From contig JACQMZ010000031.1 of NCBI GenBank assembly GCA_016203345.1, positions 1-6,877 of the forward strand: a stretch of DNA of 6,877 nt. The letters are read 5' to 3'. Source of the DNA: Candidatus Woesearchaeota archaeon. GTDB lineage: Archaea; Nanobdellota; Nanobdellia; Woesearchaeales; ARS49. A model generated the notes under the pieces. It worked only from the letters and a program-made list of their open reading frames with translations. It ran no database searches and was not told the origin of the DNA. A program made the position numbers and the translations under genes. Of the stretch, positions 1 to 4,983 are shown piece after piece (within the stretch, counting starts at the first letter, position 1; every line of letters begins with the position of its first letter).

Positions 1-1
1 C

Positions 2-115
2 TATGGAAAAAAGAAATTGGTCTGGGAGGTTGCTTACGTGGAAACAGGAGTGCTCACTGTAAGTGTGATAGGCACTGTTGCTGCGGCACTCCTTCGCCTG
101 ACCGGCTACTTATGA
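2..115 (+). CDS. C-terminal fragment of an unidentified protein (cut by window edge)
   Basis: An open frame runs from the left edge and stops at TGA 113-115. It encodes about 37 residues: a basic start (Y-G-K-K-K-L-V-W), then a hydrophobic segment of roughly 20 residues (GVLTVSVIGTVAAALL) ending RLTGYL. This could be a terminal membrane helix. The stop lies tail to tail with the stop of the minus-strand ABC fragment (TAA at 112-110), which is a normal convergent arrangement. The minus-strand frames over the same bases give nothing like ABC transporter sequence. Support is limited to an open frame with plausible composition. The family cannot be named from this fragment, and the frame could be fortuitous. 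Confidence 0.4.
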   Translation, partial: YGKKKLVWEVAYVETGVLTVSVIGTVAAALLRLTGYL

Positions 116-616
116 ATCTGCCGCCTGCACAAGCGTAATCAAGGACACCATCAACCGCTCACCAAAAATTTCGTGCAAAATACTCCAGATCGCGCTGCCA
201 CCCCTATCCAGCTTTGCGCCAATCTCGCCAGAATCATGATGGTCCTGCCACGACATTGGCAGATTATAAAACCTGAACAACGACGTATACCTCCAGCGAT
301 CCTCCACCTGCGTAGCCACGTAAAAACTCACCTTTTCAGCAAAAAACTTGAACATTGCGCCCATCAACATCGAAAACCCAGCCAAACCCGCCAGCCACAC
401 CGCTGAAGCAACATCAATCGTGTTGGACACCAGCCGATCAATAATAGACTGAAACACCTTCGGCGCAGCCAACTGGAACAAACCAGAAACCGACCCTGCA
501 CCCAAAAGCGCCAAGAATGGCCACCGGTAATACAACCAAATCGTCTCAAACAACAGTCTCAAAACACCTAAAAAAGACAACTGTTCTTTAGACACGCTAA
601 CATCTGCGAGCTTCAT
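110..616 (-). CDS. Truncated ABC exporter, N-terminal part of the transmembrane domain only (probable gene remnant)
   Basis: The 168 residues match the start of an ABC-exporter half-transporter, a membrane pump with six helices followed by a nucleotide-binding domain, usually about 580-600 residues. A short cytosolic lead is followed by TM1 (about 33-58, with the AAPKVFQSIID ending usual for this helix) and TM2 (about 68-92). Then comes the first intracellular loop with LPMSWQDHHDSGEIGAK (119-135), the coupling-helix region of the family. Similarity stops after about residue 163 (LITLV), and the frame ends with VQAADS and TAA. TM3-TM6, Walker A, the ABC signature and Walker B are all missing. 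None of the three minus frames in bases 1-109 continues the family. The promoter and start are intact, so the fragment may be transcribed, but it cannot act as a transporter by itself. A very short membrane protein with a new role is possible but less likely. Confidence 0.75.
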   Translation of the reverse strand: MKLADVSVSKEQLSFLGVLRLLFETIWLYYRWPFLALLGAGSVSGLFQLAAPKVFQSIIDRLVSNTIDVASAVWLAGLAGFSMLMGAMFKFFAEKVSFYVATQVEDRWRYTSLFRFYNLPMSWQDHHDSGEIGAKLDRGGSAIWSILHEIFGERLMVSLITLVQAADS

Positions 617-636
617 ACTATTACCAGAATAAAGGA

Positions 637-648
637 CGTATATAATTT
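637..648 (-). promoter_or_regulatory. TATA promoter of the ABC fragment, leaderless layout
   Basis: Read on the minus strand this is AAATTATATACG. Its centre is about 26 nt from the A of the ATG at 616, which puts the expected transcription start at or next to the start codon. There is no Shine-Dalgarno-like sequence between them. Confidence 0.6.
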
Positions 649-662
649 CTGTGGTGGCAGGT

Positions 663-685
663 TGGAGTAAAATATATATACTCCA
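663..685. promoter_or_regulatory. TATA promoter inside a perfect 7-bp inverted repeat (candidate operator)
   Basis: TGGAGTA (663-669) and TACTCCA (679-685) are exact inverted copies separated by 9 bp. The spacer and inner edges form the A/T-rich TATA element (670-680) of the plus-strand gene at 703. The element centre is about 28 nt from that ATG, a leaderless layout. A repressor bound here would cover the TATA box. The symmetry is seen directly; the operator role is inferred. Confidence 0.55.
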
Positions 686-702
686 CTTGTCGATAGTGCG
701 TT

Positions 703-1371
703 ATGAAAAAGAGTGTGCTGGCTCTCCTTTGTATCTTACTTGCCGCCAGCGTTTTTGCTATTGAGCCGCTTGTTACTTCACGATTAGGAGATGAACCATA
801 CCCGCCACCTGCCCGATACAACAACTTTGAAACAGACAACGTCCACATTCTCCGGCTCCAGAACTTTACTCGCGCAGTCGTGAAAGAAGTAGACCAGCTT
901 GAAGTGCGGTTTGACAACTTAAACACGCAGTTGGGCCGCATCCAGGGCCAACTCAACCAATTGGAAGTCAACCGCGAAGTGATTAGCGCACCAAATTATG
1001 ACGCGCAATTGCTCGACCTCAGCACACAACTCACGAATGTACAAAGGGAAATAAAAAACGTGAACATCCAGTCACAAGTCGTCAAAGACGTTTCAAATTC
1101 AAACCTTCAAGACTCCATTCCTGCCCTGTTCATGATGATGGTCTTCCTCTTTGGACTGCTTGGCCTGGTCATGATGTGGGTCAGAAACAGGCTACACAAC
1201 GTAGACGAAGAAAAACATGAAGCCATGCACGCCAAATTCCACCTCACCAACTACCTCAAACACTCGCTTGAAAAAGGCGAAAGCATCTCGCGACTGAGAA
1301 AACACTTTGCAGAACAAGGATGGACGAGCGAAAAGTTTGACGATGCATTGGAACAAGCCATGCGAAAATAG
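703..1371 (+). CDS. Signal-peptide, coiled-coil, single-TM protein with a C-terminal helical motif
   Basis: The 222-residue protein has a clear signal peptide (MKKSVLALL..., predicted cleavage after A19). A proline-rich stretch follows (32-38, PYPPPAR). Residues about 58-130 form a long heptad-rich, Q/N/E-rich segment likely to be coiled coil (EVDQLEVRFDNLNTQLGRI). A strong transmembrane helix spans about 139-160. The charged C-terminal tail contains YLKHSLEKGESISRLRKHFAEQGW and D-A-L around 184-217. This tail resembles the short 'small-residue-Gly-x-S-x-x-x-[IL]-x-x-x-L-x-x-x-G-W' helical repeat common at the ends of DPANN membrane proteins (recalled, not searched). The expected topology is coiled coil outside and tail inside. 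The start is fixed by the promoter spacing and the signal peptide. It converges on the HTH-CBS gene with a 7-bp gap. No enzymatic motif is present, and the role is unknown; an envelope scaffold is possible. Confidence 0.85.
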   Translation: MKKSVLALLCILLAASVFAIEPLVTSRLGDEPYPPPARYNNFETDNVHILRLQNFTRAVVKEVDQLEVRFDNLNTQLGRIQGQLNQLEVNREVISAPNYDAQLLDLSTQLTNVQREIKNVNIQSQVVKDVSNSNLQDSIPALFMMMVFLFGLLGLVMMWVRNRLHNVDEEKHEAMHAKFHLTNYLKHSLEKGESISRLRKHFAEQGWTSEKFDDALEQAMRK

Positions 1372-1378
1372 GAAGTAT

Positions 1379-1918
1379 TTACACAAGGATCCGCAACACA
1401 TCTGCCTTTGTCACCACCCCCACAAGTTCATGATCCTTTCTGATCACAACAAGAGGGAACTGGCGCAAAAGGGCGGAAATAACAGACAGGCGTGTTTGCT
1501 CAGACACAACCGGCGGGGGATCAGTCATGACATCGCGTGCCCTCAAATGTTTGAGCCTTGACACGTCGTGCTCAAGAATGCTTGCTTCAGACACGAGCCC
1601 AAGCACATGAGCATTGTCCACAACAGGCACCTGCGAGATCTGATGCTTTTTCATCACGGCAATCACTTCAGGCGCAGGAACAGACACTGTAACATTAATC
1701 ACGCGCTTTGTCATGATCTCTTTCGCCGATGGCTCCTTTTGCGAGGACAACAGCGAAACAGCATCCTCAATTCTCTTCACGTTTGAATAACTCGGATCAA
1801 TCCTTCCAGACTCGATTTTCGCAATCAATGACTGGCTCACGCCTGCCTGCTTCGCAAACGCGTACTGCGTCAAGTTGAGACGCTTCCTGATGTCCTTCAG
1901 ACGAGAGATGTCGAACAT
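1379..1918 (-). CDS. XRE-type HTH transcriptional regulator with paired CBS domains
   Basis: The 179 residues begin with a Cro/C1-type helix-turn-helix (about 7-57). The scaffold includes LNLTQYAFAKQAGVSQSLIAKIESG, where the Q18, A22, G26, S28, I32 and E36 positions fit the family. Two CBS motifs follow, at about 64-117 (AKEIMTKRV ... VLGLVSEASIL) and 126-178 (ARDVMTDPP ... LVGVVTKADVL), each with the usual G-[LV]-V-[ST]-x-x-[DS]-[IV]-L end. Paired CBS domains form one module that typically binds adenine nucleotides or S-adenosyl compounds. The protein is therefore expected to be a DNA-binding regulator that senses a small adenosyl ligand. It matches the archaeal HTH-CBS regulators grouped as COG3620 (family assignment from memory). 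The target genes are not evident. It is monocistronic, convergent with the coiled-coil gene, and has its own TATA box. Confidence 0.92.
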   Translation of the reverse strand: MFDISRLKDIRKRLNLTQYAFAKQAGVSQSLIAKIESGRIDPSYSNVKRIEDAVSLLSSQKEPSAKEIMTKRVINVTVSVPAPEVIAVMKKHQISQVPVVDNAHVLGLVSEASILEHDVSRLKHLRARDVMTDPPPVVSEQTRLSVISALLRQFPLVVIRKDHELVGVVTKADVLRILV

Positions 1919-1927
1919 GCAGTGCGG

Positions 1928-1950
1928 AAAGGATGTTCCCTTTATAAATA
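1928..1950 (-). promoter_or_regulatory. TATA promoter of the HTH-CBS gene with a small adjacent dyad
   Basis: On the minus strand TATTTATAAA (1941-1950) is centred about 27 nt from the ATG at 1918, again leaderless. Just downstream lies a 5-bp inverted repeat (AAAGG at 1928-1932, CCTTT at 1939-1943, 6-bp spacer). XRE regulators often bind such dyads in their own promoters, so autoregulation is possible. The arms are too short for the dyad to be convincing alone; the TATA element is the firmer part. Confidence 0.55.
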
Positions 1951-1972
1951 TTCTGTATGGAATTTATTTACT

Positions 1973-2000
1973 GTAAAAATATTTGTTAAGGAATAACAAA
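1973..2000 (-). terminator. Candidate terminator of the 2014-2967 gene
   Basis: Downstream of the TAG at 2014-2016 there is a 7-bp perfect stem (TTTGTTA 1982-1988, TAACAAA 1994-2000) with a 5-nt loop. On the minus strand it is followed by an A/T-rich run containing five T residues (complement of 1975-1979). The stem is weak because it is A/T-rich, but a T-run after the gene is what archaeal RNA polymerase needs. Confidence 0.4.
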
Positions 2001-2013
2001 ATCAGCGGCACGC

Positions 2014-2967
2014 CTACATCCTAACTCTAATCTCTTCATCACCGTCATCAGAAACGTTATCGAGTTCGTTAGCGTAACATTGGATAAATACTTTCAGCGC
2101 AATGTCCTTCCGCTCATTTGCGTCTACAGCACCCGCAGTCACCACTGCCATCATTCTCTTGCCATAATGAGGCACCATAAGCTGAGCGATCTGGTCTATG
2201 CTGCCATCCCTATTATACGAGCGCTGGAACTTCAACTGAACACTTGGCTCTGCAGAAAAATCCCAACCCACCGCACATTCATGAATCTCATCACCAGAAA
2301 GAATGTACACAATACCCTCTGCTTTTGTCTTTTCCCTAAAGAAAAAAACATTCACCTCAGCAGGCCGTTCCGACAGAGCCAAAGAAACTCTGTTGTACAC
2401 GTCACGGTAGGCACGCAAATCCCTGACCTCCTTCACGAAATTGTACAATTCATCCACGTTTTGAGTGCGCGCATAAATCCTGTCCATCAGCACGCCATAC
2501 TCCACCAGTCCCTGCTCAACAACAGCCTCATCCTCCTGAATGATTGCCATGCGAGTCTTCGTCAGGCATTCCTTCACCAGTGCCTTTTCCTTATCTGTTG
2601 GTTTTTTCCGTGCCTGCCACCACGCACCTGCACGTCTCCCTATGCGGTAGCCAACGTATGCCACTCCTGCCACGACAGGCATACTCATGTATGACGGGTC
2701 CCTGCCATCCAGACCTGCCAGGATCAGCGGAACAGCAATACCATACCCTGCGCTGACTACCGCGGCACGATACTCAAGCGCGCTCACCTGCTTGCCCAGT
2801 TCCTTAGGAGACGGACCAGGGCGATAAATGCCAACTTCTGCAAACCTCTGCAGTCTATCAGGATCTGAAAAAAAAGCCATGCGCGCATCCTTAAAACCAA
2901 CAAACACGCCAGCAGCAAATCCCCCCACTGCCGCACCTGCAGTTTCCAGCAGAACCTCGAGGCTCAT
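2014..2967 (-). CDS. Unrecognised membrane-anchored protein with a large cytosolic C-terminal domain
   Basis: I do not recognise this 317-residue protein. Three hydrophobic segments can be seen: about 5-25, glycine/alanine-rich (GAAVGGFAAGVFVGF); 67-86 (AAVVSAGYGIAVPLILAGL); and 94-110 (MPVVAGVAYVGYRIG). The last is followed by a positive cluster (RRAGAWWQARKK, 111-122) that would sit inside the cell. Residues about 125-200 are helical and charged. Residues 203-300 alternate hydrophobic and polar residues in a mixed alpha/beta pattern (EVNVFFF, GIVYILSGDEIHECAVGWDF, VQLKFQRSY, MMAVVTAGAVDA). The tail is acidic (NVSDDGDEEIR). No catalytic motif stands out. The start is supported by a weak TATA-like element (2991-2999) about 28 nt upstream. 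It is transcribed alone. It is coding because the frame is long and has coherent membrane and domain structure; the plus-strand frames over it do not. Confidence 0.8.
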   Translation of the reverse strand: MSLEVLLETAGAAVGGFAAGVFVGFKDARMAFFSDPDRLQRFAEVGIYRPGPSPKELGKQVSALEYRAAVVSAGYGIAVPLILAGLDGRDPSYMSMPVVAGVAYVGYRIGRRAGAWWQARKKPTDKEKALVKECLTKTRMAIIQEDEAVVEQGLVEYGVLMDRIYARTQNVDELYNFVKEVRDLRAYRDVYNRVSLALSERPAEVNVFFFREKTKAEGIVYILSGDEIHECAVGWDFSAEPSVQLKFQRSYNRDGSIDQIAQLMVPHYGKRMMAVVTAGAVDANERKDIALKVFIQCYANELDNVSDDGDEEIRVRM

Positions 2968-2989
2968 ACACGCGCGTAATACAGCACAC

Positions 2990-3000
2990 TACTTAACTTT
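2990..3000 (-). promoter_or_regulatory. Weak TATA-like promoter of the 2014-2967 gene
   Basis: Minus-strand AAAGTTAAGTA lies about 28 nt from the ATG at 2967. The match to a TATA box is poor; the assignment rests mainly on the spacing shared with the other genes of the window. Confidence 0.35.
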
Positions 3001-3080
3001 TTCGAGAAAAAACGGAAGACGTCCGAGTACGTGTTAAGCTTCTGTAATCTTGTGCCGACAGTCAGGGTTTTCGAGAACAC

Positions 3081-3125
3081 GAATTTCGCGAATTCGCGCC
3101 TGCGGGCGCTCATTCAGCGAAATTC
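3081..3125. repeat. Palindromic element A with GAATTTC ends
   Basis: The outer arms GAATTTCGC (3081-3089) and GCGAAATTC (3117-3125) are perfect 9-bp inverted copies. Inside them GCGCC (3096-3100) and GGCGC (3105-3109) make a second stem with a 4-nt loop. The whole could fold as one two-part hairpin in RNA or single-stranded DNA. Confidence 0.6.
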
Positions 3126-3210
3126 ACATTTTAGTTTTACTACGTTACTTCAATTGACGGCAGTAGTTAAAATGCTACCGTAGTAATTTACCAAGGACAT
3201 TGTGAATTTC
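3119..3210. repeat. Nested inverted repeats linking elements A and B
   Basis: GAAATTCACA (3119-3128) and TGTGAATTTC (3201-3210) are perfect 10-bp inverted copies. Inside them lie TTACTACG/CGTAGTAA (3137-3144 and 3179-3186) and CATTTTA/TAAAATG (3127-3133 and 3168-3174). The outermost arms share bases with elements A and B, so two mutually exclusive folds are possible: two separate hairpins, or one long cruciform. Confidence 0.5.
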
Positions 3211-3241
3211 CCTGAGCGAGCAACGCGAGCTCGGGAAATTC
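3204..3241. repeat. Palindromic element B with GAATTTC ends
   Basis: GAATTTCCC (3204-3212) and GGGAAATTC (3233-3241) are perfect 9-bp inverted copies. The stem continues with GAGC (3214-3217) and GCTC (3229-3232) after a single bulged T. The loop is GAGCAACGCGA. The end sequence GAATTTC is shared with element A, which suggests one repeat family. Confidence 0.6.
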
Positions 3242-3282
3242 GTACCCACAGGAGTGCTACACAGGTACTAACGTCCGAAAGC

Positions 3283-3291
3283 TTAATATAT
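3283..3291 (+). promoter_or_regulatory. TATA promoter of the antitoxin-toxin operon
   Basis: TTAATATAT is centred about 26 nt before the ATG at 3313. This places transcription start at that ATG and is the main reason for choosing it over an upstream GTG at 3202. Confidence 0.6.
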
Positions 3292-3293
3292 CC

Positions 3294-3315
3294 CAACGTA
3301 TATACAACGTATATG
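3294..3315. promoter_or_regulatory. Tandem 10-bp repeat across the start site (candidate antitoxin operator)
   Basis: CAACGTATAT occurs twice head to tail (3294-3303 and 3305-3314) with an 11-bp period, one DNA turn. The second copy runs into the ATG. Ribbon-helix-helix dimers commonly bind such phased short repeats cooperatively. Position and period fit autorepression by the encoded antitoxin; binding itself is inferred. Confidence 0.5.
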
Positions 3316-3603
3316 GAAACTACACAGATGTGCATGCGGATAGAGCCTGAGCTCATCAGAAAAATCGATGAAGAGGCAGACAAGAATTTCAAAACCAGAA
3401 CTGAACTCATCAAAGAGGCAATTCTTTCACTGTTACATGAACGAGAGGAGAAAGCAAGGCTCAAAAAACTGGCAGCTGAACTCTGGCTTAAGGGCGAAAT
3501 TTCAGAAACGAAATTGAAGAAAGTACTCAGTGAAGAAGACCTCAAAGACCTGAAATTTGGCAAACGCTGGATTGAGGAAGTGATTCATGAAATTAGTGGC
3601 TGA
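3313..3603 (+). CDS. Ribbon-helix-helix antitoxin (VapB-like)
   Basis: The 96-residue protein begins with a ribbon-helix-helix DNA-binding fold. A short strand (TTQMCMRIEPELI, about 3-15) would insert into the major groove as a dimer. Helix A follows (about 11-22, LIRKIDEEADK), then a turn and helix B (about 28-44, TRTELIKEAILSLLHER). The remainder is highly charged and helical (ARLKKLAAELWLKGEI, then SEEDLKDLKFGKRWIEEVIHE), the usual toxin-binding tail. It should bind and neutralise the PIN toxin encoded next and repress the operon through the repeat over its start. The frame could be extended to a GTG at 3202, but that extension crosses element B and the TATA box, so ATG 3313 is preferred. 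Its stop overlaps the toxin start by 17 nt, implying coupled translation. The family is confident; the target operator is inferred. Confidence 0.88.
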   Translation: METTQMCMRIEPELIRKIDEEADKNFKTRTELIKEAILSLLHEREEKARLKKLAAELWLKGEISETKLKKVLSEEDLKDLKFGKRWIEEVIHEISG

Positions 3604-4069
3604 CACAGGCGCCCTCATCTCACTATCGTGTTCACAACATAAGGAACTCGTGTTCAAGGAACACACTATTTTCATAACAAAATCAGTGCTTAAAGAGTTG
3701 CAGGATTTTGCAATTCACGATGATTTGCTCGGAACAAAAGCAAAGGAACTCATCAGAAGAAAATTCATCGTCAAGGATGCGCGCGAAACCACCGACTTGG
3801 GACTGGGCCGAGCTGAAAGCGAAATCTTTTCATGTGCCAAGGATGAAAGACTCATCGCAATAACGGATGACGCACACGCCTCCCGAATTGCAGAGGAAAA
3901 ATTACAGCTAACCACTAAACCCTCCTTCTACCTCCTGCTATTTTTGTACAAAAAATGGCACCTAACAAAGGAAGCCCTCACACAAGACATCAAATCAGTA
4001 TTGCGGCAGAGAAATTGGCTCACTGGCGCGTTATGGGAATACGCGCTGGAATTAATCGACAAACTCTAG
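3587..4069 (+). CDS. PIN-domain ribonuclease toxin (VapC-like, DUF3368-type)
   Basis: The 160 residues fit a PIN nuclease, a metal-dependent RNase that in toxin-antitoxin pairs cleaves RNA and stops translation. The acidic residues expected to hold Mg/Mn are all visible: D6 in LVADTGALISL, E37 in SVLKELQD, E77 in LGLGRAESEIF, and D94/D95 in AITDDAHASRIA. The last motif and the following pattern resemble the DUF3368/COG2405 branch of PIN proteins more than classical VapC (from memory). So the protein looks catalytically intact. The gene starts inside the antitoxin gene (17-nt overlap), with GAGG at 3574-3577 as a possible ribosome-binding site. The 3' end overlaps the convergent Toprim gene by 18 bp. 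A housekeeping PIN nuclease is the alternative, but the RHH partner makes a toxin much more likely. Confidence 0.88.
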   Translation: MKLVADTGALISLSCSQHKELVFKEHTIFITKSVLKELQDFAIHDDLLGTKAKELIRRKFIVKDARETTDLGLGRAESEIFSCAKDERLIAITDDAHASRIAEEKLQLTTKPSFYLLLFLYKKWHLTKEALTQDIKSVLRQRNWLTGALWEYALELIDKL

Positions 4070-4426
4070 TGAATGGAGTGTTGTTCCGCGTACTTCGGCG
4101 TACTTCGCCAACCCTTCCACGTGCCGTAACGTCGTTTCCTTGAACAGGAAATGGCGGAAACGATCGTCAACCTTCACCTTGTGGCGTTGCAAACCCTTCT
4201 TGAGAGCAGCATATAATTTTTTTCCTTCAGCGTCCAAATCTGTAAGAATCAAACAAGAATTCGTCAAATCCGCAACCTCTTCCACAATCGTGAACAAGGG
4301 ACGACCCTGCAACAAAATGATTTTCTTGAACCCAAGCGCAACCAACGCACGCTTGTCTTTAACTCCTTCAACAACGATCAATGGCTGTTCAAGCCGCAAC
4401 TTGCGAATCCAGTCATCCAGGTTCAT
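4052..4426 (-). CDS. Small stand-alone Toprim-domain protein (COG1658-like)
   Basis: The 124-residue protein is essentially one Toprim domain, the Mg-binding fold shared by primases, topoisomerases and RNase M5-type nucleases. The first motif, IVVEGVKDKRALVALG (17-32), carries the conserved glutamate E20. The DxD motif lies in LILTDLDAEGKKLY (D63 and D65). Between them LLQGRPL (38-44) takes the usual turn after strand 2. Bacterial RNase M5, which matures 5S rRNA, is longer; small archaeal relatives of this size are placed in the same group, but their substrate is unsettled. A role in RNA or DNA phosphodiester chemistry is therefore reasonable and the exact reaction is not. The gene starts within the stop of the cysteine-rich gene (ATGA, 4423-4426), so the two are co-translated. 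No Shine-Dalgarno sequence precedes it. Confidence 0.88.
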   Translation of the reverse strand: MNLDDWIRKLRLEQPLIVVEGVKDKRALVALGFKKIILLQGRPLFTIVEEVADLTNSCLILTDLDAEGKKLYAALKKGLQRHKVKVDDRFRHFLFKETTLRHVEGLAKYAEVRGTTLHSLEFVD

Positions 4427-4944
4427 TCTATAGTCGTGTATCTTTTGATGACAGAAGGCTGATACTTCGACTCACCCCTCTGGATAGTCGTAGTCTGCGC
4501 CATTCTCGGCCGATATTCAAAACCAACAACCGGCTTGCTTGGCTTGCAGCCACCCACGCGCGCATTGCACTTGAAGCCAGTCTTGCACATCTCGCGCTGC
4601 CAGCGATTGTTCTTGCAGTACATGAACACGTGCGGACGCTCACACAACGACGTCCCTTCCTTGCACACGCCAAGAGTTTTCAATGGCACAGAAAATGTTT
4701 CCCGACGGGCGTCAGTCATTCTCTGCGACACACACGTCTTCGTTTCAGGATCACACTTCTGCCCATACGTGCATATCTTCTTAAAAAACCACTTGCCATT
4801 AATGCACTCCTGAACGGCAATCCCTGCACACCTTACGTCTCCAGGAACACACGTTCCAATGTATCCGCTTGTCAAGCGCTCAAGAAAACCAAAAGAACTC
4901 GCGCACAACACCAAGCCCACCACTGTCCATACCACACCCCTCAT
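4423..4944 (-). CDS. Secreted disulfide-rich protein with two six-cysteine repeats
   Basis: The 173-residue protein has a signal peptide (MRGVVWTVVGLVLCASSFG, cleavage near residue 19-20). Two copies of a six-cysteine unit follow. Unit 1 has C32, C39, C47, C58, C64 and C71; unit 2 has C94, C101, C110, C120, C126 and C133. The spacings between cysteines are nearly equal (6-7-10-5-6 and 6-8-9-5-6). Each unit has N-x-x-W before the fourth cysteine (NGKW, NNRW) and G-x-[KR]-C or G-F-K-C before the sixth. Three disulfides per unit are expected outside the cell. The rest (about 136-173) is polar, with no second membrane helix, so the product is probably released or cell-surface associated. C14 is not in a good lipobox. 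It heads an operon with the Toprim gene. The binding target or function is unknown; a small adhesive or carbohydrate-binding fold would be typical for such units. Confidence 0.82.
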   Translation of the reverse strand: MRGVVWTVVGLVLCASSFGFLERLTSGYIGTCVPGDVRCAGIAVQECINGKWFFKKICTYGQKCDPETKTCVSQRMTDARRETFSVPLKTLGVCKEGTSLCERPHVFMYCKNNRWQREMCKTGFKCNARVGGCKPSKPVVGFEYRPRMAQTTTIQRGESKYQPSVIKRYTTIE

Positions 4945-4965
4945 GAACAGTGCAAACGATGTTTC

Positions 4966-4980
4966 ACTTAATATACTTTT
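4966..4980 (-). promoter_or_regulatory. TATA promoter of the cysteine-rich/Toprim operon
   Basis: On the minus strand AAAAGTATATTAAGT is centred about 28 nt from the ATG at 4944. The promoter sits immediately after the stop of the upstream minus-strand gene (4984-4986), so read-through from that gene could also feed this operon. Confidence 0.6.
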
Positions 4981-4983
4981 CGA

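Larger units (their letters stand above)
2968..3312. other. 345-bp intergenic region dense in short repeats
   Basis: This is the longest gap in the window. It holds the promoter of the leftward gene, two hairpins with GAATTTC ends (3081-3125 and 3204-3241), nested inverted repeats between them, and the antitoxin promoter. It also has two exact direct repeats: TTTTCGAGAA at 2999-3008 and 3068-3077, and ACGTCCGA at 3019-3026 and 3271-3278. A 12-bp perfect palindrome (CGCGAATTCGCG) is at 3087-3098. No supported protein frame or tRNA-like fold was found. A structured non-coding RNA cannot be excluded. Confidence 0.6.

Noticed and set aside
1..109. Continuation of the ABC transporter after a frameshift
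   Set aside because: All three minus-strand frames were read; none resembles TM3 or later parts of an exporter.
2080..2694. 204-residue plus-strand frame opposite the three-TM protein
   Set aside because: Composition is His/Cys/Leu-rich as in antisense shadows, with no promoter or motif.
3087..3098. Palindrome CGCGAATTCGCG as a separate regulatory site
   Set aside because: It is part of hairpin A and is not near a start in either direction; no independent role is indicated.
3202..3312. N-terminal extension of the antitoxin to a GTG at 3202
   Set aside because: The extension translates through hairpin B and the TATA box and gives no family-like sequence; ATG 3313 fits the RHH start and the promoter spacing.
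3150..3563. 137-residue minus-strand frame opposite the antitoxin
   Set aside because: Serine-rich low-complexity shadow of the charged antitoxin helices.
4088..4107. Tandem 10-bp repeat GCGTACTTCG
   Set aside because: It lies inside the Toprim coding sequence, has only two copies and is out of codon phase; probably chance or a small slippage.
4381..4971. 196-residue plus-strand frame opposite the cysteine-rich gene
   Set aside because: It shows no domain, while the minus strand encodes a signal peptide and two regular cysteine repeats.
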